From positions 331,772 through 395,771 of the forward strand of contig NZ_JARVKY010000005.1 of the NCBI RefSeq assembly GCF_029813785.1: 64,000 bases of DNA, given 5' to 3'. The position numbers were made by a program, and so were the translations under genes. This DNA is from Streptomyces sp. DH41 (GTDB lineage: Bacteria; Actinomycetota; Actinomycetes; Streptomycetales; Streptomycetaceae). Below are positions 51,850 to 63,107 of this stretch, one piece after another; within the stretch, counting starts at the first letter, position 1, and every line of letters begins with the position of its first letter. The notes beneath the pieces are model-generated. The model ran no database searches. It was not told the origin of the DNA and saw only the letters and a program-made list of their open reading frames with translations.

Positions 51850-53296
51850 CGGTGCGGGTCAGACCGGTGATCACCGTGGTGGCCAGGATCCAGCCCGTGA
51901 TGATCAGGACGTAGGACAGCGTCTGGTGGCCGCCCTCGGGGGCGAAGGCGTTCTCCTGGCCGAAGGAGATCACGGGCAGCAGCAGGTCCAGCGTGTAGAA
52001 CACCGGGTCGAAGTCGGGGGACTCGGCGGGCTTGAGCGGCGGCGGGTGGTCCAGTCCGTACGCGACCGAGCCGACCGCGAGAAGCGACAGCAGCCAGCCG
52101 CCCGCGCGCAGCGGCCGGAAGCCGTACCCGACCGTGACGTCCTGGAGATGCCCCCACAGCCGGCCGTACCAGGGCAGGGTCCGCCGGTGCCGCCGCTGCT
52201 TGGCGAGCTGGACCCTACGGGCCGCGTCGTCGTCACCGATCCTGCGGTACGCGGCGGTCAACTGCTCGTAGACGAAGGGGAGGTAGCTGTCGCCCATCTC
52301 CAGCATCGGCAGTCGCCTCTCGGCGGGCTCGTGCGGGATGAGCGACGTGTAGGTGAGGTCGTTCAGCTGGACCCAGCGCGGTATCGCCTCCGGTTCCACG
52401 AACAGCACGTCCACCTGGGAGCGGCGCAGATTGAGGGTGCCCTCCACTCTCGGGCACTGGCGCAGCCACAGTTCACCGATCACGCAACTGCTCGCGCGCA
52501 GCGCGGTCCCCGCGGGATTGGCCAGGCTCGCCTGCGACAGGTCCAGCCGGCCGGGTACGCGCGCGCCGCGGAACTCCAGCCGGCCCCGCACCCGGGCGCG
52601 ACGCAGGAGCACGTCGGCCTCGGCCGCGAGCGTCTCGGCCTGCAGGGCGGTGCCGTCCGGCCGGTCGAGTACCGCGTCGGTGAGGTTGACCGTCCCGGCC
52701 ACCCGGGCGCCGTCGAGCCGCACCGTGCCCCGCGCCCGGAGCCCCGGCGCCCACAGGTCGGCGCCCAGCACCGCCTGGTTCAGCTGGAGCACCGGCTCCT
52801 CGGTGTCCGGCGCGTGGATCTCCGTGCTCTCCAGGTAGAGGCTGCTGGTGATCTCCGCGCCGCCGAGCCGCACCATCCCGCCGAACCGGGCGCGGGTCAA
52901 CCGCAGCACGCCCTCCACCCGAAGCGCGTGCGCGATCAGCCCGGGCAGCACCGACTCGCTCAGGTTCACGTCGCGCAGTCGCGCCGCGAACAGCCTCGGT
53001 ACGTCGTCGAAGTGGCAGTGCCGCAGCCGCACGGGGTGGTCGACCGTCGCGTACTGGAGTTCCAGCGGCCCGGTGACGCGCGCTCCCGCCAGGTTCAGCG
53101 CGGCCACCTCGCCGCCCTCCCGGGGGCCGTCCAGGAGCAGCGCCCGCAACACGGCCGCGCGAACGGTCCGTTCGGGCCCCCAGGCACCGCCTTCGGCCGG
53201 GTCCTCGTCGTCGGCGGCGCGGAAGTCCACGGCGGCGCCCGTGGCGAACGCCCGCCATACGCGTGCCTCGGCCGGTGTCAGGTCGTTGATCTCCAT
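51836..53296 (-). CDS. Membrane protein with pentapeptide-like solenoid domain
   Basis: 486 residues. Residues about 60-330 show repeated short motifs of the type (L/V)x(L/F)xxAR(V/L)xGxLxL (VAALNLAGARVTGPLELQ, ARVAGTVNLTDAVLD, ARVRGRLEFRGARVPGRLDL), which predict a right-handed beta-helix like pentapeptide-repeat proteins. The C-terminal third has a globular segment ('EQLTAAYRRIGDDDAARRVQ') and two or three membrane spans with a pore-like loop ('FYTLDLLLPVISFGQENAFA'). Streptomyces homologues are loosely named membrane-associated oxidoreductases without support. Function unknown. Confidence 0.65.
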   Translation of the reverse strand: MEINDLTPAEARVWRAFATGAAVDFRAADDEDPAEGGAWGPERTVRAAVLRALLLDGPREGGEVAALNLAGARVTGPLELQYATVDHPVRLRHCHFDDVPRLFAARLRDVNLSESVLPGLIAHALRVEGVLRLTRARFGGMVRLGGAEITSSLYLESTEIHAPDTEEPVLQLNQAVLGADLWAPGLRARGTVRLDGARVAGTVNLTDAVLDRPDGTALQAETLAAEADVLLRRARVRGRLEFRGARVPGRLDLSQASLANPAGTALRASSCVIGELWLRQCPRVEGTLNLRRSQVDVLFVEPEAIPRWVQLNDLTYTSLIPHEPAERRLPMLEMGDSYLPFVYEQLTAAYRRIGDDDAARRVQLAKQRRHRRTLPWYGRLWGHLQDVTVGYGFRPLRAGGWLLSLLAVGSVAYGLDHPPPLKPAESPDFDPVFYTLDLLLPVISFGQENAFAPEGGHQTLSYVLIITGWILATTVITGLTRTVSRQ

Positions 53297-53351
53297 CGCG
53301 GGGACTCTGACCCGAACCGGCCGGTCACGTCAACGTGTTACCGCCACGTCC

Positions 53352-54236
53352 CTACTGCTTCTCGGCCGACTCCACGGCGTGCCCGCCGAACTGGTTGCGC
53401 AGCGCGGCGATCATCTTCATCTGCGGCGAGTCGTCCTGCCGGGACGCGAACCGCGCGAAGAGGGAGGCCGTGATCGCGGGCAGCGGTACCGCGTTGTCGA
53501 TGGCCGCCTCCACGGTCCAGCGGCCCTCGCCGGAGTCCTCCGCGTAGCCGCGCAGCTTGTCCAGGTGGTGGTCCTCGTCGAGGGCGTTGACGGCCAGGTC
53601 GAGGAGCCAGGAACGGATGACGGTGCCCTCCTGCCAGGAGCGGAAGACCTCGCGGACGTTGTCCACGGAGTCGACCTTTTCCAGCAGCTCCCAGCCCTCC
53701 GCGTACGCCTGCATCATGGCGTACTCGATGCCGTTGTGGACCATCTTGGAGAAGTGCCCGGCGCCGACCTTGCCGGCGTGGACGTAGCCGTAGGGGCCCT
53801 CGGGCTTGAGCGCGTCGAAGATCGGCTTGAGGTCGTCGACGGTCTCCTTCTCACCGCCGACCATCAGTGCGTAGCCGTTCTTCAGGCCCCACACACCGCC
53901 GGAGACGCCCGCGTCGACGAAGTTGATGTCGCGCTTGCCCAGCTCCTCGGCGTGCTTCTCGTCGTCCGTCCAGCGGGAGTTGCCGCCGTCGATGACGGTG
54001 TCGCCGGGCTTGAGCAGCGTCCCCAGCTGGTCGATGACGTGCTGGGTCGCGGCGCCGGCCGGGACCATCACCCACACCGCGCGCGGCCGCTCCAGCTGGT
54101 CGACGAGGTCGACCAGACTGCTGACGTCGGCCTTCTCCGGATTGGTGTCGTACCCGACGACGGTGTGGCCGGCGTTGCGCAGGCGCTCGCGCATGTTGCC
54201 GCCCATCTTGCCGAGACCAACAAGACCGATCTGCAT
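53352..54236 (-). CDS. gnd: 6-phosphogluconate dehydrogenase, short form
   Basis: 294 residues. NAD(P) motif GLVGLGKMGGNM at the N-terminus, the substrate motif 'VDAGVSGGVWGLKNGYALMV' and a catalytic Lys/His segment 'HFSKMVHNGIEYAMMQAYAE'. The compact length is that of the actinobacterial and YqeC-type decarboxylating enzymes, not the 470-residue form. Last gene of the pentose-phosphate operon, 1 nt after pgi. Confidence 0.92.
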   Translation of the reverse strand: MQIGLVGLGKMGGNMRERLRNAGHTVVGYDTNPEKADVSSLVDLVDQLERPRAVWVMVPAGAATQHVIDQLGTLLKPGDTVIDGGNSRWTDDEKHAEELGKRDINFVDAGVSGGVWGLKNGYALMVGGEKETVDDLKPIFDALKPEGPYGYVHAGKVGAGHFSKMVHNGIEYAMMQAYAEGWELLEKVDSVDNVREVFRSWQEGTVIRSWLLDLAVNALDEDHHLDKLRGYAEDSGEGRWTVEAAIDNAVPLPAITASLFARFASRQDDSPQMKMIAALRNQFGGHAVESAEKQ

Positions 54237-54237
54237 G

Positions 54238-55926
54238 TCAGTGCACTTCCTTCAGTTCACGGTAGGCGGCCACCAGCGCGGCCGTGGACGGATCGAGGCC
54301 GGGCACGTCAGCGCCCCGGGTGAGGGCGGGCTCGACGCGCTTGGCCAGCACCTTGCCGAGCTCCACGCCCCACTGGTCGAACGAGTCGATGTTCCAGATC
54401 GCGCCCTGGACGAACACCTTGTGCTCGTACAGCGCGATCAGCTGGCCGAGGACGGACGGGGTCAGCTCGGTGGCCAGGACGGTCGTGGTGGGGTGGTTGC
54501 CCTGGAAGGTGCGGTGCGGGACCTGCTCCTCGGGCACGCCCTCCGCCCGGACCTCCTCGGCGCTCTTGCCGAAGGCCAGCGCCTGCCCCTGGGCGAACAG
54601 GTTGGCCATCAACAGGTCGTGCTGCGCCTTCAGCTCGTCGCTCAGCTCGGCGACGGGCCGGGCGAAACCGATCAGGTCGGCCGGAATGAGCTTGGTGCCC
54701 TGGTGGATCAACTGGTAGTACGCGTGCTGCCCGTTGGTGCCCGGCGTGCCCCAGACCACCGGGCCGGTCTCCCACTCCACCGGGCGTCCGTCGCGGTCGA
54801 CCGACTTGCCGTTGGACTCCATGTCGAGCTGCTGGAGGTAAGCCGTGAACTTCGACAGGTAGTGGCTGTACGGCAGGACCGCGTGCGACTGGGCGTCGAA
54901 GAAGTTGTCGTACCAGACGCCCAGCAGGCCCAGGATCAGCGGCGCGTTGGCCGGGGCCTCGGCGTTGTGGAAGTGCTCGTCGACGATGCGGAAGCCGTCG
55001 AGCATCTCCCGGAAGCGGTCGGGGCCGATGGCGATCATCAGGGAGAGGCCGATCGCCGAGTCGTACGAGTACCGGCCGCCGACCCAGTCCCAGAACTCGA
55101 ACATGTTGGCCGTGTCGATGCCGAAGCCGGCGACCTTCTCCGCGTTCGTCGACAGGGCCACGAAGTGCCGGGCGACCGCCTTCTCGTCGCCCTTCGCGGC
55201 ACCGTCCAGTCCCGCCAGCAGCCACGAGCGCGCCGAGGTCGCGTTCGTGATCGTCTCGATCGTGGTGAACGTCTTGGACGCCACGATGAACAGGGTTTCC
55301 GCCGGGTCCAGGTCCCGGACCGCCTCGTGCAGGTCGGCGCCGTCCACGTTGGACACGAAGCGGAACGTGAGCGAGCGGTCGGTGAAGGCGCGCAGCGCGT
55401 CGTACGCCATGGCCGGACCGAGGTCGGAGCCGCCGATGCCGATGTTGACGACGTTGCGGATCCGCTTGCCGGTGTACCCGGTCCACTCACCGGAGCGGAC
55501 CCGGTTCGCGAAGTCGGTCATCCGGTCCAGCACGGCGTGCACCTTGGGCACGACGTTCTCGCCGTCGACCTCGATCACCGCGTCGCGCGGGGCGCGCAGC
55601 GCGGTGTGCAGCACCGCCCGGTCCTCGGTGATGTTGATCCGCTCGCCGCGGAACATGGCGTCGCGCAGCTCGAACACGCCGGTGACGGAGGCCAGTTCCC
55701 GCAACAGGGTCAGCGTCTCGTCGGTGACCAGGTGCTTGGAGTAGTCGATGCGCAGGTCGCCGACGCGCACGACGTAGCGCTCCGCCCGGCCGGGGTCGGA
55801 GGCGAACAGTTCGCCGATGTCCGGCCGCTGGAGGGCGTCCGCGCGGTGGTCCGCCAGCGCGGCCCACTCCGGCCGCCGGGTGAGCTTCGGGGAGTCGGGC
55901 GTGGAGTCGGACTTGGGGTCAGACAT
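54238..55926 (-). CDS. pgi: Glucose-6-phosphate isomerase
   Basis: 562 residues, a standard length. '[20 protein letters not shown]', '[20 protein letters not shown]' and '[15 protein letters not shown]'-like residues of the PGI signatures are present, with the C-terminal catalytic Lys region. The start overlaps the opcA stop by 8 nt. It links glycolysis to the oxidative pathway encoded by the same operon. Confidence 0.95.
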   Translation of the reverse strand: MSDPKSDSTPDSPKLTRRPEWAALADHRADALQRPDIGELFASDPGRAERYVVRVGDLRIDYSKHLVTDETLTLLRELASVTGVFELRDAMFRGERINITEDRAVLHTALRAPRDAVIEVDGENVVPKVHAVLDRMTDFANRVRSGEWTGYTGKRIRNVVNIGIGGSDLGPAMAYDALRAFTDRSLTFRFVSNVDGADLHEAVRDLDPAETLFIVASKTFTTIETITNATSARSWLLAGLDGAAKGDEKAVARHFVALSTNAEKVAGFGIDTANMFEFWDWVGGRYSYDSAIGLSLMIAIGPDRFREMLDGFRIVDEHFHNAEAPANAPLILGLLGVWYDNFFDAQSHAVLPYSHYLSKFTAYLQQLDMESNGKSVDRDGRPVEWETGPVVWGTPGTNGQHAYYQLIHQGTKLIPADLIGFARPVAELSDELKAQHDLLMANLFAQGQALAFGKSAEEVRAEGVPEEQVPHRTFQGNHPTTTVLATELTPSVLGQLIALYEHKVFVQGAIWNIDSFDQWGVELGKVLAKRVEPALTRGADVPGLDPSTAALVAAYRELKEVH

Positions 55927-56854
55927 GAACAGGGGTCTCCTTGCCGGCCTCGCCGCGCAGGGCGACGGCGTACATCTCGTCCGCGTCGAGGCGCCTGAGC
56001 TCCTCGGCGATGAGTTCGGAGGTGGGGCGCACCTTCAGCGCGAGGGAGCGCGGGGGCTGGTCGGGCAGGGTCATGGTGGCGAGCGGGCCCTCCGGCCGGT
56101 CGATGACGATCTCGCCGTTCGCGGTGCCCAGTCGGACGGCGGTGACGACCGGTCCGTCGGTGATCACCCGGTCGACCCGCACGTGCAGCCGGGCCTCCAG
56201 CCAGCGGGCCAGCAGCTCCGCGGCCGGGTTCTCGGGCTCGGCCTCCACCGTCGCCGAGGTCACCGGTACCCGGGCCTGGTCCAGGGCGGCGGCCAGCATG
56301 GACCGCCACAGCGTCAGCCGGGTCCAGGCGAGGTCGGTGTCGCCGGGCGCGTAGGAGCGGACCCGGCGCTCCAGGACCTCCATCGGCCGCTCGGCCGCGT
56401 ACAGGTCGGTGATGCGGCGCTTGGCCAGCGCGCCCAGCGGGTCCTTCGCGGGATTGTCGGGCGCGTCCACCGGCCACCACACGACGACCGGGGCGTCCGG
56501 CAGCAGCAGCGGCAGCACGACCGAGTCGGCGTGCTCGGACACCTCGCCGTACATGCGCAGCACGACCGTCTCGCCGGTGCCCGCCTCGGATCCCACCCGG
56601 ACGTCGGCGTCGAGGTGCGAGCGGGTGCGGTCGCGCAGGTTGCGGGGGTGCCGCTTGATGACGACCAGGGTGCGCGAGGGGTGCTCGTGCGAGGCCTCCT
56701 CTCCGGCCTTGAGCGCGTCGTAGGCGTTCTCCTCGTCCGTGACGATCACCAGTGTGAGCACCATGCCCACGGCCGGTGTGCCGATGGCCCGGCGGCCCTG
56801 CACCAGCGCCTTGTTGATCTTGCTTGCCGTGGTGTCGGTCAGGTCGATCCTCAT
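55919..56854 (-). CDS. opcA: Glucose-6-phosphate dehydrogenase assembly protein OpcA
   Basis: 311 residues beginning [17 protein letters not shown], with '[17 protein letters not shown]' and '[20 protein letters not shown]' of the OpcA family. Required for assembly or redox activation of G6PDH in cyanobacteria and actinobacteria. The ATG overlaps the zwf stop (ATGA). Confidence 0.95.
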   Translation of the reverse strand: MRIDLTDTTASKINKALVQGRRAIGTPAVGMVLTLVIVTDEENAYDALKAGEEASHEHPSRTLVVIKRHPRNLRDRTRSHLDADVRVGSEAGTGETVVLRMYGEVSEHADSVVLPLLLPDAPVVVWWPVDAPDNPAKDPLGALAKRRITDLYAAERPMEVLERRVRSYAPGDTDLAWTRLTLWRSMLAAALDQARVPVTSATVEAEPENPAAELLARWLEARLHVRVDRVITDGPVVTAVRLGTANGEIVIDRPEGPLATMTLPDQPPRSLALKVRPTSELIAEELRRLDADEMYAVALRGEAGKETPVHV

Positions 56855-58629
56855 GGCCTGCGCCAGCTCCGTCCGTCTCGTGCGAGCATCTCGTCGGCTT
56901 CCCGCGGCCCCCAGCTGCCCGAGGCGTACCGCGCGGGCCGCTCGTGCGTGGCCCAGTACTCCTCGATCGGGTCGAGGATCCGCCAGGACTCCTCCACCTC
57001 CTGGTGGCGGGGGAACAGGTTGGCGTCGCCCAGCAGCACGTCCAGGATGAGGCGTTCGTACGCCTCGGGGCTGGACTCCGTGAAGGACTCGCCGTACGCG
57101 AAGTCCATGGACACGTCCCGGATCTCCATCGACGTGCCCGGCACCTTGGAGCCGAACCGCACCGTCATGCCCTCGTCGGGCTGGACGCGGATGACGATCG
57201 CGTTCTCGCCCAGCTCCTCCGTCGCGGTGGAGTCGAAGGGGGAGTGCGGGGCCCGCTGGAAGACGACCGCGATCTCGGTGACCCGGCGGCCGAGGCGCTT
57301 GCCGGTGCGCAGGTAGAAGGGGACGCCCGCCCAGCGGCGGTTGTCGATCCCCAGCTTGATCGCCGCGTACGTGTCGGTCGCGGAGGCCGGGTCGATGCCC
57401 TCCTCCTCCAGGTAGCCGGGGACCTGCGCGCCGCCCTGCCAGCCGCCCGCGTACTGCGCGCGCACGGTGTGCTCGCCGAGTTCGTCCGGCAGCCGCACCG
57501 CCCGCAGCACCTTCAGCTTCTCGGTGAGCAGCGACGCCGCGTCGAAGGAGGCGGGTTCCTCCATGGCGGTGAGCGCCATCAGCTGGAGCAGGTGGTTCTG
57601 GATGACGTCGCGGGCGGCGCCGATGCCGTCGTAGTAGCCGGCCCGGCCGCCGATGCCGATGTCCTCGGCCATGGTGATCTGGACGTGGTCGACGTACGAC
57701 CGGTTCCAGATCGGCTCGTACATCTGGTTGGCGAAGCGCAGCGCCAGGATGTTCTGGACGGTCTCCTTGCCCAGGTAGTGGTCGATGCGGAAGACCTGCT
57801 CCGGGTCGAAGACCTCGTGCACGAGCGCGTTCAGGTCGCGGGCGCTGCCGAGGTCGTGCCCGAACGGCTTCTCGATCACCGCCCGGCGCCAGGAGCCGTC
57901 CGGGGCGTCGGTCAGCCCGTGCTTCTTGAGCTGCTGGACGACCTTCGGGAAGAACTTCGGCGGCACCGAGAGGTAGAAGGCGTAGTTGCCGCTGGTGCCG
58001 CGGGAGGTGTCCAGCTCCTCGACGGCCCTGCGCAGCTCTTCGAACGCGTTGTCGTCGTCGAAGTCGCCGGGGATGAAGCGCATGCCCTCGGCGAGCTGCT
58101 GCCAGACCTCCTCGCGGAACGGCGTGCGCGCGTGCTCCTTGACGGCGTCGTGCACGACCTCGGCGAAGTCCTGGTTCTCCCAGTCCCGGCGGGCGAAGCC
58201 GACCAGGGAGAAGCCCGGCGGCAGCAGGCCGCGGTTGGCCAGGTCGTAGACGGCCGGCATCAGCTTGCGGCGGGACAGGTCTCCGGTGACACCGAAGATG
58301 ACCAGTCCGGACGGGCCCGCGATACGGGGGAGGCGGCGGTCCTGGGGATCGCGCAGGGGGTTGCTCCAGTCGAGGGGCGCGACGGGCGCGACGGCCTTCT
58401 CGTCCGCGCCCGCCTCCTTCGCCCCCTTGGCGGCGCCGGCCGCGCGCGGCTTCCTGGCGGTCCGGGCGGACCCGGCCGCCTTCGGCGCCTTCGGCGTCCC
58501 GGAGGCCCGGGACTCCTCGGCGTCCTCGGCGAGCGGCGGTCCCGCGGCCTCCTGGGCCGTCCGCGCCTCCTTGGCCTCCTTCGTCGCCTTGGTCTCGTGG
58601 ACCGTCGTAGCGGGAAGGTCCTCGCTCAT
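56851..58629 (-). CDS. zwf: Glucose-6-phosphate 1-dehydrogenase with Lys/Ala-rich extension
   Basis: 592 residues. G6PDH signatures: '[20 protein letters not shown]' and RIDHYLGKE (active-site Asp-His-Tyr-Leu-Gly-Lys). The first ~85 residues, before '[19 protein letters not shown]', are an unusual Ala/Lys/Glu-rich low-complexity tail resembling histone-H1-like or disordered segments. Usual actinobacterial enzymes are near 510 residues. The ATG overlaps the tal stop by 4 nt. Confidence 0.95.
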   Translation of the reverse strand: MSEDLPATTVHETKATKEAKEARTAQEAAGPPLAEDAEESRASGTPKAPKAAGSARTARKPRAAGAAKGAKEAGADEKAVAPVAPLDWSNPLRDPQDRRLPRIAGPSGLVIFGVTGDLSRRKLMPAVYDLANRGLLPPGFSLVGFARRDWENQDFAEVVHDAVKEHARTPFREEVWQQLAEGMRFIPGDFDDDNAFEELRRAVEELDTSRGTSGNYAFYLSVPPKFFPKVVQQLKKHGLTDAPDGSWRRAVIEKPFGHDLGSARDLNALVHEVFDPEQVFRIDHYLGKETVQNILALRFANQMYEPIWNRSYVDHVQITMAEDIGIGGRAGYYDGIGAARDVIQNHLLQLMALTAMEEPASFDAASLLTEKLKVLRAVRLPDELGEHTVRAQYAGGWQGGAQVPGYLEEEGIDPASATDTYAAIKLGIDNRRWAGVPFYLRTGKRLGRRVTEIAVVFQRAPHSPFDSTATEELGENAIVIRVQPDEGMTVRFGSKVPGTSMEIRDVSMDFAYGESFTESSPEAYERLILDVLLGDANLFPRHQEVEESWRILDPIEEYWATHERPARYASGSWGPREADEMLARDGRSWRRP

Positions 58630-59795
58630 TCCCCGTCAACTCCCTTGCTGTCGAGGGACTTCGTCACGGCGTCGAGCAGGTCCTGCCAGGCCACCTCGAA
58701 CTTGGCCACGCCCTCCTGCTCCAGCTGCTGCACCACCTCGTCGTACGAGATGCCGAGCCGCTCCACGGCCGCGAGGTCGGCCCGGGCCTGGGCGTAACCA
58801 CCGGTGACCGTGTCGCCCCGCACGTCGCCGTGGTCGGCGGCGGCGTCCAGGGTGGCCTCCGGCATCGTGTTCACGGTGCCGGGAGCGACCAGCTCCTCCA
58901 CGTACAGGGTGTCCCGGAATGCCGGGTCCTTCACCCCGGTGGACGCCCACAGGGGGCGCTGGGGGTTGGCGCGGGCCCCGGCCAGGGCGGTGAACCGGTC
59001 GCCCGCCCGGGACGGAACGCCGGCGGAACCGAACACGTTCTCGTACGCCTCGTAGGCCAGCCGCGCGTTGGCCAGCGCCGCCTTCCCCTTCAGGGCGAGG
59101 GCCTCGTCCGTGCCCAGCAGCGTCAGGCGCTTGTCGATCTCGCTGTCGACGCGGGAGACGAAGAAGGAGGCGACGGAGTGGATGCCCGACAGGTCGAGCC
59201 CGGCCGCCCGCGCCTTCTCCAGGCCGGCGAGGTAGGCGTCCATGACCTCGCGGTAGCGCTCCAGGGAGAAGATCAGCGTGACGTTGACGCTGATGCCGGC
59301 GCCGACGACCTCGGTGATCGCCGGGAGACCGGCCTTCGTCGCCGGGATCTTGATCATCACGTTGGGGCGGTCGACCAGCCAGGCCAGCTGACGGGCCTCG
59401 GCGATCGTGGCCCGGGTGTCGTGGGCGAGCCGAGGGTCGACCTCGATGGAGACCCGGCCGTCCCGGCCGCCGGTGGCGTCGTACACCTCACGCAGCACGT
59501 CGGCGGCGGCGCGGACGTCGGCGGTGGTCATCATGCGGACCGCCTCGTCGACGGTGACGCCCCGGGTCGCGAGGTCGGCGAGCTGCTCCTCGTAGCCCTC
59601 GCCCGAGCCGATGGCGGCCTGGAAGATCGACGGGTTCGTGGTGACACCGACGATGTTCCTCGTCCCGATCAGCTCGGCGAGGTTGCCGGACTCGATCCGC
59701 CGCCGCGACAGGTCGTCCAGCCAGATGGAGACGCCCTCGTCGGACAGGCGTCGGAGTGCTGCCGCGGGTGCGACTGCTTCGGTCACAGTGATCAT
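58626..59795 (-). CDS. tal: Transaldolase
   Basis: 389 residues. '[16 protein letters not shown]' at the N-terminal end and the Schiff-base Lys segment '[16 protein letters not shown]' identify it. The actinobacterial long form includes a C-terminal '[18 protein letters not shown]' dimer helix. Starts 46 nt after the tkt stop; its stop overlaps zwf. Confidence 0.95.
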   Translation of the reverse strand: MITVTEAVAPAAALRRLSDEGVSIWLDDLSRRRIESGNLAELIGTRNIVGVTTNPSIFQAAIGSGEGYEEQLADLATRGVTVDEAVRMMTTADVRAAADVLREVYDATGGRDGRVSIEVDPRLAHDTRATIAEARQLAWLVDRPNVMIKIPATKAGLPAITEVVGAGISVNVTLIFSLERYREVMDAYLAGLEKARAAGLDLSGIHSVASFFVSRVDSEIDKRLTLLGTDEALALKGKAALANARLAYEAYENVFGSAGVPSRAGDRFTALAGARANPQRPLWASTGVKDPAFRDTLYVEELVAPGTVNTMPEATLDAAADHGDVRGDTVTGGYAQARADLAAVERLGISYDEVVQQLEQEGVAKFEVAWQDLLDAVTKSLDSKGVDGE

Positions 59796-59841
59796 CTTCT
59801 CTTTCTGCGGTCGGATCCGTCCGTGGGCCGATCCGGTGGGA

Positions 59842-61926
<2,085 letters not shown>

Positions 61927-61979
61927 CTTCAAGAAGTCCTCGATCGAAGCGGAGTAGCTGGTCTGACGTGTTCAAACTT

Positions 61980-61994
61980 AAAAGTCTGACTTTT
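61980..61994. promoter_or_regulatory. Perfect 15-bp palindrome between tkt and the AraC-type gene
   Basis: AAAAGTC-T-GACTTTT: 7-bp arms and a single central base, in an AT-rich island in otherwise GC-rich DNA. A second GTCTGAC at 61961-61967 directly repeats the core at 61984-61990. Placed for control of tkt transcription and possibly of the divergent AraC gene. Confidence 0.6.
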
Positions 61995-62085
61995 TGGAGT
62001 GAAGGTCGTGGTGTGCCAGCCTGTGGTGAAACTGGGACACGCCCCGGCGCCGGGGGGCGCGCGGGCGGGGCGGCACGAGAAGGAC

Positions 62086-63045
62086 ATGGCGGACGTGGCG
62101 GACGAAAGCATCCAAGGTGACGGCGACGGGATCAGAACCTTTCCCTTCCCGGTCGATCTCAGCCTCCTCGGCGTCGGCATGCAGGTCGGTCCCATGGGCG
62201 CCGGCCGCACCTGGCACGCGCAGGCCCCGCTGCACCGCGTGCACCGCATCGACTTCCACGTCGTCATGCTCTTCACCGGCGGCCCGGTCCGCCACATGAT
62301 CGACTTCGCCGAGTACGAGGCGACGGCCGGCGATCTGCTGTGGATCCGGCCCGGACAGGTCCACCGCTTCTCACCGCGGAGCGAGTACCGCGGAACGGTG
62401 CTGACCATGCAGCCCGGCTTCCTGCCCCGCGCCACCGTGGAGGCCACCGGCCTCTACCGCTACGACCTGCCGCCCCTGCTCCGCCCCGACGAGGCACGGC
62501 TCGCCGGGCTCACGGCGGCCCTCGACCAGCTGCGGCGCGAGTACGAGGACGCCACCACCCTGCCGCTCAGCCTGCACACCGCCGTACTGCGCCACACGCT
62601 GTCGGCGTTCCTGCTGCGTCTCGCGCACCTCGCGGCCGGCTCCGCCGAGGAGGCACGCCGGCGGCAGGCGGACCCGCCGGGCGACAACGCCTTCACCCTC
62701 TTCCGGGACGCGGTCGAGCGGGGCTTCGCCACCAACCACAGCGTCAGCGCCTACGCCGACGCGCTCGGCTACTCCCGCCGCACCCTCGTCCGCGCGGTAC
62801 GCGCCGCCACCGGCGAGACGCCCAAGGGATTCATCGACAAGCGGGTCGTCCTGGAGGCCAGACGGCTCCTCGCCCACACCGACATGCCGATCGGCCGGGT
62901 CGGCGCGGCGGTCGGCTTCCCGGACGCGGCGAACTTCTCCAAGTTCTTCCAGCAGCACACGGACCAGACCCCGGCGGCGTTCCGGACGGAGCTGCGCCGG
63001 GAGTCCCCGCCCGATCATGCCGGAGGGGTTCACGCAGGCGCGTGA
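62086..63045 (+). CDS. AraC-family transcriptional regulator
   Basis: 319 residues from ATG 62086 (GAGAAGGAC upstream; longer starts to 61999 lack support). The N-terminal cupin-like sensor has 'HRIDFHVVMLFTGGPVRHMI' and 'WIRPGQVHRFSP'. The C-terminal double HTH (about 205-300) has 'SVSAYADALGYSRRTLVRAV', 'MPIGRVGAAVGFPDAANFSK' and 'FFQQHTDQTPAAFRTEL'. Divergent from the tkt operon; it may regulate it or an unlinked gene. Confidence 0.85.
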   Translation: MADVADESIQGDGDGIRTFPFPVDLSLLGVGMQVGPMGAGRTWHAQAPLHRVHRIDFHVVMLFTGGPVRHMIDFAEYEATAGDLLWIRPGQVHRFSPRSEYRGTVLTMQPGFLPRATVEATGLYRYDLPPLLRPDEARLAGLTAALDQLRREYEDATTLPLSLHTAVLRHTLSAFLLRLAHLAAGSAEEARRRQADPPGDNAFTLFRDAVERGFATNHSVSAYADALGYSRRTLVRAVRAATGETPKGFIDKRVVLEARRLLAHTDMPIGRVGAAVGFPDAANFSKFFQQHTDQTPAAFRTELRRESPPDHAGGVHAGA

Positions 63046-63107
63046 GTCCCTCCGCCCACCAGCGGGGGCGTTGGCCGCTCAGCGGCCGAAGCCGAACCGG
63101 TCGACGT

